From: JBBKWH01 sp041165345
Lineage (GTDB): Bacteria; Pseudomonadota; Gammaproteobacteria; Pseudomonadales; Moraxellaceae
DNA length: 13,773 nucleotides
Reading direction: 5' to 3'
Assembly (NCBI GenBank): GCA_041165345.1
Contig: JBEANQ010000054.1
Coordinates: 1-13,773 of the forward strand
The notes under the pieces were generated by a model, which saw nothing but the letters and a program-made list of their open reading frames with translations, made no database searches and was not told the DNA's origin. This document shows, piece by piece, positions 1-6,769 of the stretch (position 1 is the stretch's first letter; each line of letters opens with the position of its first letter). The translations under genes and the position numbers were made by a program.

Positions 1-2
1 GA

Positions 3-1481
3 TTGCCTGATCATTTGACTGGTGGTTTTGAACACCACGTCATGTTGTCAGCGATTATTCATGAGCATGTCAGCGAATTATTCCCTGGTATGACCGCGAC
101 GGGTGTGTATCAATTCCGTGTGACGCGCAATGCTGACATGGAGTTAGACGAAGACGTCGATGACCTTGCCAAAGCACTCAAAGGCGAGTTGTCGTCACGG
201 CGTTTTGGTCGGGCGGTGCGCTTGGAAGTGACCGATAACTGTCCTGCTCATATTGTCGATTACCTACTGCGACGCTTTAAACTTCAGCCTGATCAACTCT
301 ATCGGGTCAATGGGCCGGTCAATTTGGCGCGTCTGCTGTCTAATTTTAATCGGCCAACCTTACGCTATAAACCGTTTGTGCCGACGATTCCAAGCGTACT
401 ACAAAAAAGCGAAAACATCTTTAAAGCAATGAAAAAGCAAGATATTTTGCTGCATCACCCGTTTGATTCGTTTGCACCCGTGATTAGCTTTTTGCGGGAA
501 GCGGCGCGTGATCCACAGGTATTGGCAATTAAACAAACCTTGTATCGGTCGGGGGCAGATTCTGAGATTGTTCATGCCTTGGCTGAGGCTGCCCGCAATG
601 GCAAAGAAGTGACTGCCATTATTGAGCTACGCGCGCGTTTTGATGAGGAATCCAACATCGAGGTGGCTAACCTGCTGCAAGAAGCAGGCGCTGTGGTGGT
701 GTATGGCATTGTGGGCTACAAAACCCACGCCAAAATGATTTTGGTGGTTCGCCGTGAGCAAGACAAACTACATCGTTATATCCATTTAGGAACGGGCAAT
801 TATCATGCCGGTAATGCACGGATGTATACCGACTATGGCTTGTTGTCGTGCGAGCCTGAACTGTGCGAAGACGTGCATAAAATTTTTCAAGAACTCACAG
901 GCATGGGTAAAGCGGCCAAACTGAAAAAACTGTTGCACGCGCCGTTTACCTTGCATGACGGTTTGATGGGCTTTATTGAAGATGAAATTCGCCATGCCAA
1001 AGAAGGCAAGCCTGCACAAATTATCATTAAGGTCAATGCTTTGACCGAGCGTCAATTGATTGATGCGTTGTATCGGGCATCCCAAGCGGGTGTACAAATT
1101 GACCTGATTGTGCGCTCAATGTGTTGCTTGCGTCCGGCATTGGTAGGGCTGTCCGAGAACATTCGGGTGCGCTGTATTATTGGGCGGTTTTTAGAGCATA
1201 CCCGTGTGTATTATTTTGCCAATGCAGGCGAGCCACGGTTGTATGGGGCAAGCGCCGATTGGATGGATCGCAATTTGTTTTCGCGGGTGGAGACTTGTTT
1301 TGCCTTTGAGTCGCCTAGCTTGCGCAAACGGGTCTATCAGCAAGGCTTGTTAAACTATTTGCAAGACAATCAACAGGCATGGGAGCTACATGCGGATGGC
1401 AGTTGGCATCGGGTGGTGGCTGCTGACGGTGAAGCCCCGCATATGGCACAACAAATTTTATTAGACAAATTAACCCGATAA
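3..1481 (+). CDS. ppk: Polyphosphate kinase 1, C-terminal part (5' end outside window)
   Basis: PPK1 reversibly transfers the terminal phosphate of ATP to a growing polyphosphate chain through a phosphohistidine intermediate. About 490 codons are visible. The family is close to 690 aa, so roughly 200 N-terminal residues lie left of the window and the TTG at 3 is only the first whole codon, not a start. Family signs are FRVTRNADMEL (38-48 of the visible part), the motif KTHAK with H242, and YIHLGTGN with H261. The 19-residue spacing equals that of the E. coli phospho-histidine pair H435/H454. LEHTRVYYF and SADWMDRNL follow near the C-terminus. The reading frame is intact to a TAA stop. A phosphatase gene begins 13 bases downstream, probably in the same transcript. 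Identification is secure; the truncation is a window-edge effect. Confidence 0.97.
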   Translation: MPDHLTGGFEHHVMLSAIIHEHVSELFPGMTATGVYQFRVTRNADMELDEDVDDLAKALKGELSSRRFGRAVRLEVTDNCPAHIVDYLLRRFKLQPDQLYRVNGPVNLARLLSNFNRPTLRYKPFVPTIPSVLQKSENIFKAMKKQDILLHHPFDSFAPVISFLREAARDPQVLAIKQTLYRSGADSEIVHALAEAARNGKEVTAIIELRARFDEESNIEVANLLQEAGAVVVYGIVGYKTHAKMILVVRREQDKLHRYIHLGTGNYHAGNARMYTDYGLLSCEPELCEDVHKIFQELTGMGKAAKLKKLLHAPFTLHDGLMGFIEDEIRHAKEGKPAQIIIKVNALTERQLIDALYRASQAGVQIDLIVRSMCCLRPALVGLSENIRVRCIIGRFLEHTRVYYFANAGEPRLYGASADWMDRNLFSRVETCFAFESPSLRKRVYQQGLLNYLQDNQQAWELHADGSWHRVVAADGEAPHMAQQILLDKLTR

Positions 1482-1494
1482 CGGTGGGCATCTG

Positions 1495-2154
1495 ATGGTC
1501 AAACGTGTTCAACATCCCCGTTGGGGAGTCGCTGCTGTGCTGGTTTTTAGCCTAAGCAGTAGCGGCTGCATGGTGCATTCGGCACGTCCGCTGGCCGAAC
1601 GCCCATCAACATGGGCATTGCCAGTGCATCAGATGGTGACATTAAATAACGTCTATCAGGTGGATGCGCATGTGTATCGTGCTGAGCAGCCATCAGCACA
1701 GGCATTGGCACAATTGATGGCGGGTCAAATCCTCACAGCAAGTGGTCAGCCGTTTGCAACGGTGGTGTCGTTGCGCACCACTTTGACTGATCGGGTGTTA
1801 AATACGCCAGACAGTCAGGTGAAATTGGTCGAGCTACCCTTGGATACGTGGGACGTTAGCAATGCGCAGGTGTTAGCATTTTTGCGGGTCGCGACGGACC
1901 CCAAACGACAGCCGCTGTTGGTGCATTGTCGACATGGGGCAGACCGAACAGGGACGATGGTGGCGGCGTATCGGATGGTGGTACAGGGCTGGTCTGCTGA
2001 TGCGGCATTGGCAGAAATGAAAGAAGGCGGCTTTGGCTACCATCCGGTTTGGGTCAATCTGGTGCATCGCATTCGGCATTTACCGGTTGAGCAAATGCGG
2101 CGTGATTTACAGTTGCCTACTGTGGTGCAAGCAACGTCTGTGATCGCGCCTTAA
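1495..2154 (+). CDS. Dual-specificity/tyrosine phosphatase-like protein, exported, possible lipoprotein
   Basis: A 219-aa protein with the cysteine-phosphatase loop HCRHGADRTGT at 144-154 (nucleophile C145, phosphate-binding R151, the CX5R signature). D117 or D120 in PLDTWDVS is a candidate general acid. The N-terminus is basic then hydrophobic (about residues 10-20) and ends in SSSGC, so C25 could be lipidated. The lipobox is poor because Leu is missing at -3, so a periplasmic protein with an uncleaved or differently cleaved signal is also possible. The start is preceded by GGTGGG at 1483-1488, and ppk ends 13 bases before, which suggests co-transcription. Substrate is unknown: phosphoprotein, phosphoinositide or small phosphate esters are all possible. 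The family call is firm, the role is not. Confidence 0.85.
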   Translation: MVKRVQHPRWGVAAVLVFSLSSSGCMVHSARPLAERPSTWALPVHQMVTLNNVYQVDAHVYRAEQPSAQALAQLMAGQILTASGQPFATVVSLRTTLTDRVLNTPDSQVKLVELPLDTWDVSNAQVLAFLRVATDPKRQPLLVHCRHGADRTGTMVAAYRMVVQGWSADAALAEMKEGGFGYHPVWVNLVHRIRHLPVEQMRRDLQLPTVVQATSVIAP

Positions 2155-2180
2155 GCGGTCAGGCCTGCCTGTCAGTGCAA

Positions 2181-2216
2181 AAAAAAGCCCAATACGTCAG
2201 ATGATTGGGCTTTTTT
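2181..2216. terminator. Bidirectional rho-independent terminator
   Basis: Arms AAAAAAGCCCAAT (2181-2193) and ATTGGGCTTTTTT (2204-2216) are perfectly complementary over 13 bases around a 10-base loop. The U-tract is present when read from either strand. It lies between the stop of the phosphatase gene (plus) and the stop of oxyR (minus), so it should end both converging transcripts. Confidence 0.93.
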
Positions 2217-2233
2217 ATGGGCGGCCATGGGGG

Positions 2234-3142
2234 TTAGGCCGCCGTGGTGACTATCTGTTGTAGCAGTTGCGCTAGCCGAGAAAATTCGGCCATTTGGGTG
2301 CTGCTTTTGCGGGTCAGCAAGGCCAGTGTGCGGGTGGGCGGCTGGATCAATGGCCGCGCGACCAATTGCGGATTGGCCATTAAAAACCCTGAGGTCACGG
2401 CCATTTCTGGCAGTAAGGTAAAGCCCAATTGCGCTCGAACCAATTGCATTAAGGTGGGTAGGCTTGAGGCCGTCAAGCCCGATGCCGTGCTGGCACGGTC
2501 GCCCAAGGCACAGGCGCTTAACGCGTGTTCACGCAGACAATGGCCTTCTTCTAATAGCAATAACCGGTCTAGTGGCAGGTCATCAAGGCTGTAGGTCTGT
2601 TGTGCCAGTGTATCGTCGCTGTGGCAGACCAAATACAGTGGCTCGTTATGGATGGCTTGAACGTGTAGGTTTTCAACTGCAAATGGCAAGGCCAACAGCA
2701 CCATATCCAGCGTGCTGTCTTCGAGTTGTTCGATGGCCGTTTGGCTTTGGACTTCATGCAAGTGCAGGGTCAGACGCGGCATTTGTTGCCGCACTGCATC
2801 TAACAGGGGTGCCAGCATAAACGGTGCAATGGTGGGAATAATCCCCAAATGCAAGTCACCAGTGAAGGGTTCGCCCATTTCTCGTGACAGTCGCATCAAA
2901 TCGTTGGCATCGGCTAGCATCAGGCGGGCGCGGGCGACCACCTGTTCACCCAATGGCGTGAGCCGGACGTTTTGGCGGCTGCGTTCCACCAACGCCCCAC
3001 CGAGCATGCGTTCTAGCTCCATGATGCCGCCCGACAAGGTGGATTGGGTGACAAAGCTGCGCCGTGCTGCTTCGGTAAAGTGCAGGGTTTCGGCCAGTGT
3101 GACTAAGTAAGACAACTGGCGTAAAGAGGGCAGACCGGCCAT
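2234..3142 (-). CDS. oxyR: LysR-type peroxide-sensing regulator OxyR
   Basis: A 302-aa LysR-family regulator, the usual OxyR length. The winged helix-turn-helix occupies about residues 5-65, with HFTEAARRSFVTQSTLSGGI as the recognition region. The effector domain follows from about residue 93. The redox pair C202 and C211, in EEGHCLREHALSAC, has the same 9-residue spacing as E. coli OxyR C199/C208. This separates it from generic LysR proteins and implies disulfide-based H2O2 sensing. The start codon lies 3 bases after the esterase stop, and its Shine-Dalgarno-like GGAT overlaps that stop, so the two genes are probably translationally coupled. In Acinetobacter ADP1 oxyR is reported in one operon with rubA, rubB and estB, and this arrangement matches. 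Likely targets nearby are catalase and rubrerythrin (inference). Confidence 0.95.
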   Translation of the reverse strand: MAGLPSLRQLSYLVTLAETLHFTEAARRSFVTQSTLSGGIMELERMLGGALVERSRQNVRLTPLGEQVVARARLMLADANDLMRLSREMGEPFTGDLHLGIIPTIAPFMLAPLLDAVRQQMPRLTLHLHEVQSQTAIEQLEDSTLDMVLLALPFAVENLHVQAIHNEPLYLVCHSDDTLAQQTYSLDDLPLDRLLLLEEGHCLREHALSACALGDRASTASGLTASSLPTLMQLVRAQLGFTLLPEMAVTSGFLMANPQLVARPLIQPPTRTLALLTRKSSTQMAEFSRLAQLLQQIVTTAA

Positions 3143-3145
3143 AAC

Positions 3146-4084
3146 TTATCCGTTTGCGCTGATGTGTTGGCCAAAAACTTGTGCCAGCTTGGGGGCGTAG
3201 GCATCTGGAATGTCATGCCCCATGCCGTCCATCAATTCAAAGCGTGCGCCGCGAATGGCTTTTTTGACCGCACGGCCATGTGACGGTGGAATCAGTCGGT
3301 CTTCGCTACCATGCACCACCAAGGTCGATGCTTTAATCTGTTTGTCATAGCCGGTCAGCGAGCCAGTGCACAAAATCGCCATGTATTGTTGCACCACACC
3401 GGCAGGGCTAAAGCTGCGGCGGTACAGCAGGCGGGTAAACTGACGGGTTTTTTCCATGTCCATATGGGCAGGCGTGCCGATGGTACGAAACACATTGGCC
3501 GAGTGGTTGACCATGGTGTCTTCGTCCAATGCCGCAGGACGCCCAATCAAGGCTTTGATTTGCTTAAAACCCGGTGGCTGAAGTAATGCGCGGTTGTTGC
3601 TGGTAAACAGCAGGTTGAGGCTTTTGACTTGGTCAGGATGTGTCGCGGCCAAAATTTGCGCGATCATGCCGCCCATGGATGCACCAATCACATGCACGGC
3701 GGGCAGGCCAAGCGCGGTGATCAGGTGGCTGGCGTCTTCGGCCATGTCCACCAAGGTATACGGTGAGCCTTCGTTTTTAAGCCCCAAGGTAAAGCGACCC
3801 ATCATTTTGAGGGTGTTCATGCGTGGGCCTTTGTGCCGAATCTTGCTGGACAAACCGATGTCGCGGTTGTCAAAACGAATCACCCGAAACCCTTGCTCAA
3901 TTAATCCAGCACAAAAGGCTTCGGTCCACAGCAGCATTTGTGCGCCCAAGCCCATGATCAACAGCACGGTTGGGCCATCGCTAGGACCGCCCACTTCAAA
4001 ATGAAAGCGCAGGCCGTTGGCGTCAATGTCACCAGCATGCATAAACGACGCATAGGTCGATGGGGTCAGGGTCAAGGCGTTCAT
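3146..4084 (-). CDS. estB: Alpha/beta-hydrolase fold esterase, EstB-like
   Basis: Predicted carboxylesterase with the alpha/beta-hydrolase fold. From the ATG at 4084 it is 312 aa. The nucleophile elbow is GASMGG (S136), the acid is D262 in HGSEDRLIPP, and the histidine is H290 in DGMGHDIP, giving a complete triad; an oxyanion region LLIMGLGAQ lies near the N-terminus. An in-frame ATG at 4174 would add 30 residues with many Lys, Ile, Thr and Val. I prefer 4084: it has GGAG nine bases upstream, and the extra segment is AT-rich with long A/T runs, more like leader DNA than coding. Position between rubB and oxyR matches estB of Acinetobacter ADP1. The natural substrate is unknown; a link to alkane or ester metabolism is only suggested by its neighbours. 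Confidence 0.88.
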   Translation of the reverse strand: MNALTLTPSTYASFMHAGDIDANGLRFHFEVGGPSDGPTVLLIMGLGAQMLLWTEAFCAGLIEQGFRVIRFDNRDIGLSSKIRHKGPRMNTLKMMGRFTLGLKNEGSPYTLVDMAEDASHLITALGLPAVHVIGASMGGMIAQILAATHPDQVKSLNLLFTSNNRALLQPPGFKQIKALIGRPAALDEDTMVNHSANVFRTIGTPAHMDMEKTRQFTRLLYRRSFSPAGVVQQYMAILCTGSLTGYDKQIKASTLVVHGSEDRLIPPSHGRAVKKAIRGARFELMDGMGHDIPDAYAPKLAQVFGQHISANG

Positions 4085-4200
4085 TGGGGGAGGCTCCACG
4101 ACGGATGAAGTGTTGACATGAGTTATTGTCAGTTTTGCTATCTTAATCGGTTTTTTTGAAATTACCAGTGCCATGATGGGAAAGACCCGTCTGGTGACTG

Positions 4201-4250
4201 CGGACGCGTTGGCAGCGGGATGTCAATCATCCTGCTGCCAACATCGTCCG
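4201..4250 (-). other. Large intercistronic stem-loop between rubB and the esterase
   Basis: Arms GTTGGCAGCGGGATG (4208-4222) and CATCCTGCTGCCAAC (4228-4242) pair over 15 positions with one wobble around the loop TCAAT. An outer CGGAC/GTCCG helix (4201-4205 with 4246-4250) extends it. No U-tract follows on the minus strand, so it does not look like a standard intrinsic terminator. It starts only eight bases beyond the rubB stop. An mRNA-stabilising or processing hairpin, or a factor-dependent attenuation site, are the likely roles. Confidence 0.75.
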
Positions 4251-4257
4251 TGATGAC

Positions 4258-5430
4258 TTACAGCACAGGCATTAAGTCGGGGACGAGCTTGGTTAAGGCC
4301 ATGCGTTGTTTGCCCGCAGTCGCACCCAGCAGAACAAAACCACGCAGCACGCCGGCGTCATCAGTGGCTTTGGCAATCATGCCGTCGTCAAAGGTTTCAC
4401 TTGACCACGTCACGGCCACATCGACAGGGGCGGGTAACACGGTCAGCGGTGCCGCCGGTGTTTTAACCGCTACGGGCATGGCCGGATAATGTACCGCAGT
4501 GCAGTCGCCACTGAGGGTTTTGGCCAAGGCACGCGCTTGTTGCATGATCGGCATGACGTAGGGCAACAGGTGACCGTTGACTTCGGCACAGTCGCCCAGC
4601 GCATAAATATGGGCAAGGTTACTGTTGAGCTGTTGGTTGACCACCACCCCGCGTGAGGTGTCAAGGCCAGCGGCTTGCGCCAATTCAAGGTTGGGGCGCA
4701 GGCCAATCGCCGACAACACAATGTCGACCACAATCGTTTGACCATCGGCCAATGTGACCGCGTAGTCTGCCCCGACACGGTCAATCGACTGCACGGTTGT
4801 ACCCAACGCAAAGCGAATACCGGCCGCTTCCAAACCGGTTTGGAAGGCGCTGGCGGTATCGGCAGGCAATAGCCGACCCAACGGACGAGGTGCCAAGTCC
4901 ACCACCGTCACGTCATGGCCGGTGGCTTTGAGGTCATTGGCAAATTCGCAGCCAATCAAGCCTGCGCCAATCAGCAACACGCGCTTGTCGGCTTTGACCG
5001 ACAGTTGTGCGCGAAACTGGCGGTAGTCAGCCAGCGAGTTGACCACATGCACATCGGCTGCGCCATCGCCTGCAATGGGTAGGCGAATTGGACTTGCACC
5101 CACCGCCAACACCAATTGGTTGTAAGGTTGTACGGTTTGACCGTCGGCATGGTTGAGCGTGAGGGTTTGCGCGGCGGCATCAATGGCACTGACAGTGGTG
5201 TGCGCTAAAATGTTGAGCTTGAGGGTGTCGCTCATTTTGGCAAGGTCGCCCAAGCCAATTTGGTCGGGGTGCTTGTTGCCCACCAGCGCATTAGACAGCG
5301 TGGGTTTGGCGTAGTTCACCGCATCATCGGCGGTGATGATCATCAGTGGGGTGTCTGGTGAGAGTTTGCGAAATTCACGGGCGAGGGTGTAGCCCGCCAT
5401 ACCGGAGCCGATGATAACGATGGGGTTCAT
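4258..5430 (-). CDS. rubB: Rubredoxin-NAD(+) reductase
   Basis: A 390-aa FAD flavoprotein that passes electrons from NADH to rubredoxin. It has the N-terminal FAD-binding IVIIGSGMAGYTLA (about 4-17), the NAD-binding VLLIGAGLIGCEFA (151-164), SAIGLRPN (240-247) and the second FAD motif IYALGDCAE (275-283). Order and length match AlkT/RubB. The frame stays open upstream to an ATG at 5532, but those 34 residues cross a terminator-like hairpin and are Ser/Pro/Phe-rich without homology features. The ATG at 5430 places the dinucleotide-binding motif at the very N-terminus, as is normal, and has GAG about ten bases upstream. It lies downstream of rubA and upstream of the esterase. Partners could be an alkane hydroxylase (not in the window) and the rubrerythrin encoded just upstream. 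Confidence 0.95.
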   Translation of the reverse strand: MNPIVIIGSGMAGYTLAREFRKLSPDTPLMIITADDAVNYAKPTLSNALVGNKHPDQIGLGDLAKMSDTLKLNILAHTTVSAIDAAAQTLTLNHADGQTVQPYNQLVLAVGASPIRLPIAGDGAADVHVVNSLADYRQFRAQLSVKADKRVLLIGAGLIGCEFANDLKATGHDVTVVDLAPRPLGRLLPADTASAFQTGLEAAGIRFALGTTVQSIDRVGADYAVTLADGQTIVVDIVLSAIGLRPNLELAQAAGLDTSRGVVVNQQLNSNLAHIYALGDCAEVNGHLLPYVMPIMQQARALAKTLSGDCTAVHYPAMPVAVKTPAAPLTVLPAPVDVAVTWSSETFDDGMIAKATDDAGVLRGFVLLGATAGKQRMALTKLVPDLMPVL

Positions 5431-5448
5431 GTATGAGATCTCGTGTCT

Positions 5449-5473
5449 AAAAAAAAAGACCGGTTGGGGTCTT
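5449..5473 (-). terminator. Rho-independent terminator or attenuator between rubA and rubB
   Basis: Read on the minus strand, AAGACC pairs with GGTCTT around a six-base loop (5473-5456). A run of T follows immediately (5455-5449), giving nine consecutive T including the stem end. It lies 98 bases after the rubA stop and about 20 bases before the rubB start. A six-pair stem with two G-C-rich steps predicts partial rather than complete termination. Confidence 0.7.
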
Positions 5474-5480
5474 AGAAAAC

Positions 5481-5516
5481 ATTCAGGCTGGCAAGGATCA
5501 CTTGACCAGCCTGAAT
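5481..5516 (-). other. Upstream stem-loop in the rubA-rubB gap
   Basis: ATTCAGGCTGG (5481-5491) and CCAGCCTGAAT (5506-5516) form a perfect 11-pair stem. An inner CAAG/CTTG helix continues it past one bulged A, leaving the loop GATCA. On the minus-strand transcript it comes just before the terminator-like hairpin at 5449-5473, so the two form a tandem structure after rubA. Confidence 0.75.
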
Positions 5517-5571
5517 CAGACGACCACGACATGCAGATATGGCGTGGTCAAATGATGCGGTCTAACAACAA

Positions 5572-5736
5572 TTAGACTTCGATCATTTCAAAGTCAGCTT
5601 TGGATACGCCGCAATCAGGGCAGGTCCAGTCATCAGGAATATCTTCCCATTTGGTACCGGCTTTAATGCCATCTTGAGGCCAGCCTTCGGCTTCGTCATA
5701 GATCCAGCCACAGACAATGCATTGATACTTTTTCAT
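5572..5736 (-). CDS. rubA: Rubredoxin
   Basis: A 54-aa one-iron electron carrier of normal rubredoxin length. The iron ligands are C6 and C9 in CIVCG and C39 and C42 in CPDCG. The aromatic positions expected around the cluster are present (Y4, W11, Y13, W30, W38, F49). No extra Arg follows the second CxxCG, so it resembles the AlkG2-type rubredoxins that can serve alkane hydroxylases (my reading of that published classification). The start has GGAG eight bases upstream (TCTGGAGTGGTTT before ATG). It lies 180 bases downstream of rubrerythrin and 141 bases upstream of rubB. It should shuttle electrons from RubB to an acceptor, here plausibly the neighbouring rubrerythrin. Confidence 0.97.
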   Translation of the reverse strand: MKKYQCIVCGWIYDEAEGWPQDGIKAGTKWEDIPDDWTCPDCGVSKADFEMIEV

Positions 5737-5786
5737 AAACCACTCCAGAGCGTTGGGTCAAGCCTGCGACAGGCGCGGCTACCTAC

Positions 5787-5815
5787 AGTATATTGTGCCA
5801 CTTGAGTCGGGCAGA
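5787..5815 (-). promoter_or_regulatory. Possible promoter of rubA
   Basis: On the minus strand TATACT (plus coordinates 5787-5792) resembles a -10 box. Seventeen bases upstream of it is CTGCCC (5810-5815), only a 3/6 match to a -35 box. It would give a leader of about 45 bases holding a small GCCTG/CAGGC hairpin (5762-5774). The weak -35 makes this tentative; rubA may also be transcribed by read-through from rubrerythrin, after which I see no strong terminator. Confidence 0.3.
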
Positions 5816-5916
5816 TAAAACCTGAAAAAATCCACCAGACCTGCGGGAAACGCCAGAATATAACGTATTTCCCATCAAGACGATGGCGCTTTTGCTGTGT
5901 TCAAGACAAGGACTGA

Positions 5917-6402
5917 TTAGGTCCGAGCATTGACCGCATCAAGGGCAACCTGATAGTGGTTGGCGTGACGCTTCTCGACGCTGGTTAATGCGGCAAAGCG
6001 TTTTGCTGCTTTTTCCAGCACCGCTTTAAACTGATCGGCATGAACCCGTGATTCTTCAATCTGTTCGTCGTACTCGGCAACAGCCGCCGCATTGCCTTCT
6101 TCAACCGCCAAATGCCGAAACTTGGGGTACATCTCGGTGTACTCGTATGTCTCACCTTCAATGGCAATTTCAAGGGCTTTGGCTGGGGTCATTAACGCTT
6201 TTGGATAGAGCAAATCTAAGTGACCAAATGCGTGCATCACTTCTTGTGCAGCGGTGTCTTCAAAGATTTTGGCGGTGGCGTCGTCGCCCATCTCGCGTGC
6301 CAGTTTGGCAAAATAACGATATTTGATGTGTGCCATCGACTCGCCAGCAAAAGCGGCTTCAAGGTTGGCAATGGTGACTGACTCAGGGTTTTGCATACTC
6401 AT
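5917..6402 (-). CDS. Rubrerythrin-type di-iron protein lacking a rubredoxin domain
   Basis: A 161-aa ferritin-like di-iron protein. Candidate metal ligands are E21 (AGES), E54 and H57 (EVMH), E84 and E87 (GETYEYTEMYP), and E143 and H146 (EKRHANHY). H121 in SRVHADQF is a further conserved-looking histidine. Classical rubrerythrins end in a CxxC-CxxC rubredoxin domain; this protein has none and contains no cysteine at all. Reduction would therefore need a separate rubredoxin, and rubA is the next gene. The start ATG at 6402 has GAGG at about -8; the ATG two codons later is less well placed. The expected role is NADH-dependent peroxide reduction. Physiological proof of peroxidase activity cannot come from sequence. 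Confidence 0.9.
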   Translation of the reverse strand: MSMQNPESVTIANLEAAFAGESMAHIKYRYFAKLAREMGDDATAKIFEDTAAQEVMHAFGHLDLLYPKALMTPAKALEIAIEGETYEYTEMYPKFRHLAVEEGNAAAVAEYDEQIEESRVHADQFKAVLEKAAKRFAALTSVEKRHANHYQVALDAVNART

Positions 6403-6489
6403 GTGAACATCCTCGCAGTGGGCTAGATCAATTCAAAATGAACATCCTGTCAGGGCTTAACCTAAAGCAAGATGCTGTGCCATGAATAG

Positions 6490-6518
6490 AGTATCGCGAG
6501 GTTTTTATGATCAGACAA
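6490..6518 (-). promoter_or_regulatory. Predicted sigma70 promoter of rubrerythrin
   Basis: On the minus strand TTGTCT (-35; plus 6513-6518, 4/6 match) is separated by exactly 17 bases from GATACT (-10; plus 6490-6495, 4/6 match). The leader would be about 80 bases. The -35 box lies inside the left arm of the palindrome at 6509-6534. Confidence 0.5.
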
Positions 6519-6534
6519 ACCGTTTGTTTTGATC
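6509..6534. promoter_or_regulatory. Palindromic operator candidate between the divergent rubrerythrin and catalase genes
   Basis: Left arm GATCAGACAAAC (6509-6520) and right arm GTTTGTTTTGATC (6522-6534) are inverted copies, 11 of 12 positions matching after a one-base insertion, around a single C. The arms overlap the predicted -35 boxes of both divergent promoters. A regulator bound here could control both genes. The pattern is not the classical OxyR ATAG-repeat site, so the protein is unknown. Confidence 0.5.
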
Positions 6535-6558
6535 GTCATTATAGTTTTATTCGATGAT
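6529..6558 (+). promoter_or_regulatory. Possible promoter of catalase, with long leader
   Basis: TTGATC (-35, 6529-6534, 4/6 match) and GATGAT (-10, 6553-6558, 4/6 match) are 18 bases apart. The start would be near 6565, leaving a leader of about 205 bases. I found no better pair nearer to the gene. The rest of the gap (6559-6769) has small inverted repeats such as GCGCT/AGCGC at 6680-6692 and CCAAC/GTTGG at 6719-6733, and a doubled CTATGTG, but no convincing gene. Confidence 0.35.
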
Positions 6559-6769
6559 AAGAGTGATCACAGACGACGGACACATTTTAAGTCAAAAAAC
6601 AGATTGAACCCTCACGTACCCGTCGATCCTGTAAGTCTGTGCAGCGCCTATGTGGGGGCTATGTGAGGATTGAATCAAGGCGCTTTGAGCGCGTGGTACA
6701 ACCCTTGCCACCGGCGTGCCAACGGTCTGTTGGTGACGTATTTGTCTTCCACACCTGAGTACTTGAACC

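Noticed and set aside
5431..5532. N-terminal extension of RubB by 34 residues from an upstream ATG
   Set aside because: It crosses two hairpins and a T-run, has no family features, and pushes the FAD-binding motif away from its normal N-terminal place.
5840..5916. Possible terminator between rubrerythrin and rubA (GGGAAA/TTTCCC and CCATC/GATGG inverted repeats)
   Set aside because: Stems are short with long or overlapping loops and the nearest T-run is about 15 bases away, so read-through seems more likely.
6404..6448. Repeated TGAACATCCT (6404-6413 and 6439-6448) and a five-codon leader frame before rubrerythrin
   Set aside because: Two short copies, one of which is simply the ribosome site complement; the mini-frame has no correctly spaced ribosome site.
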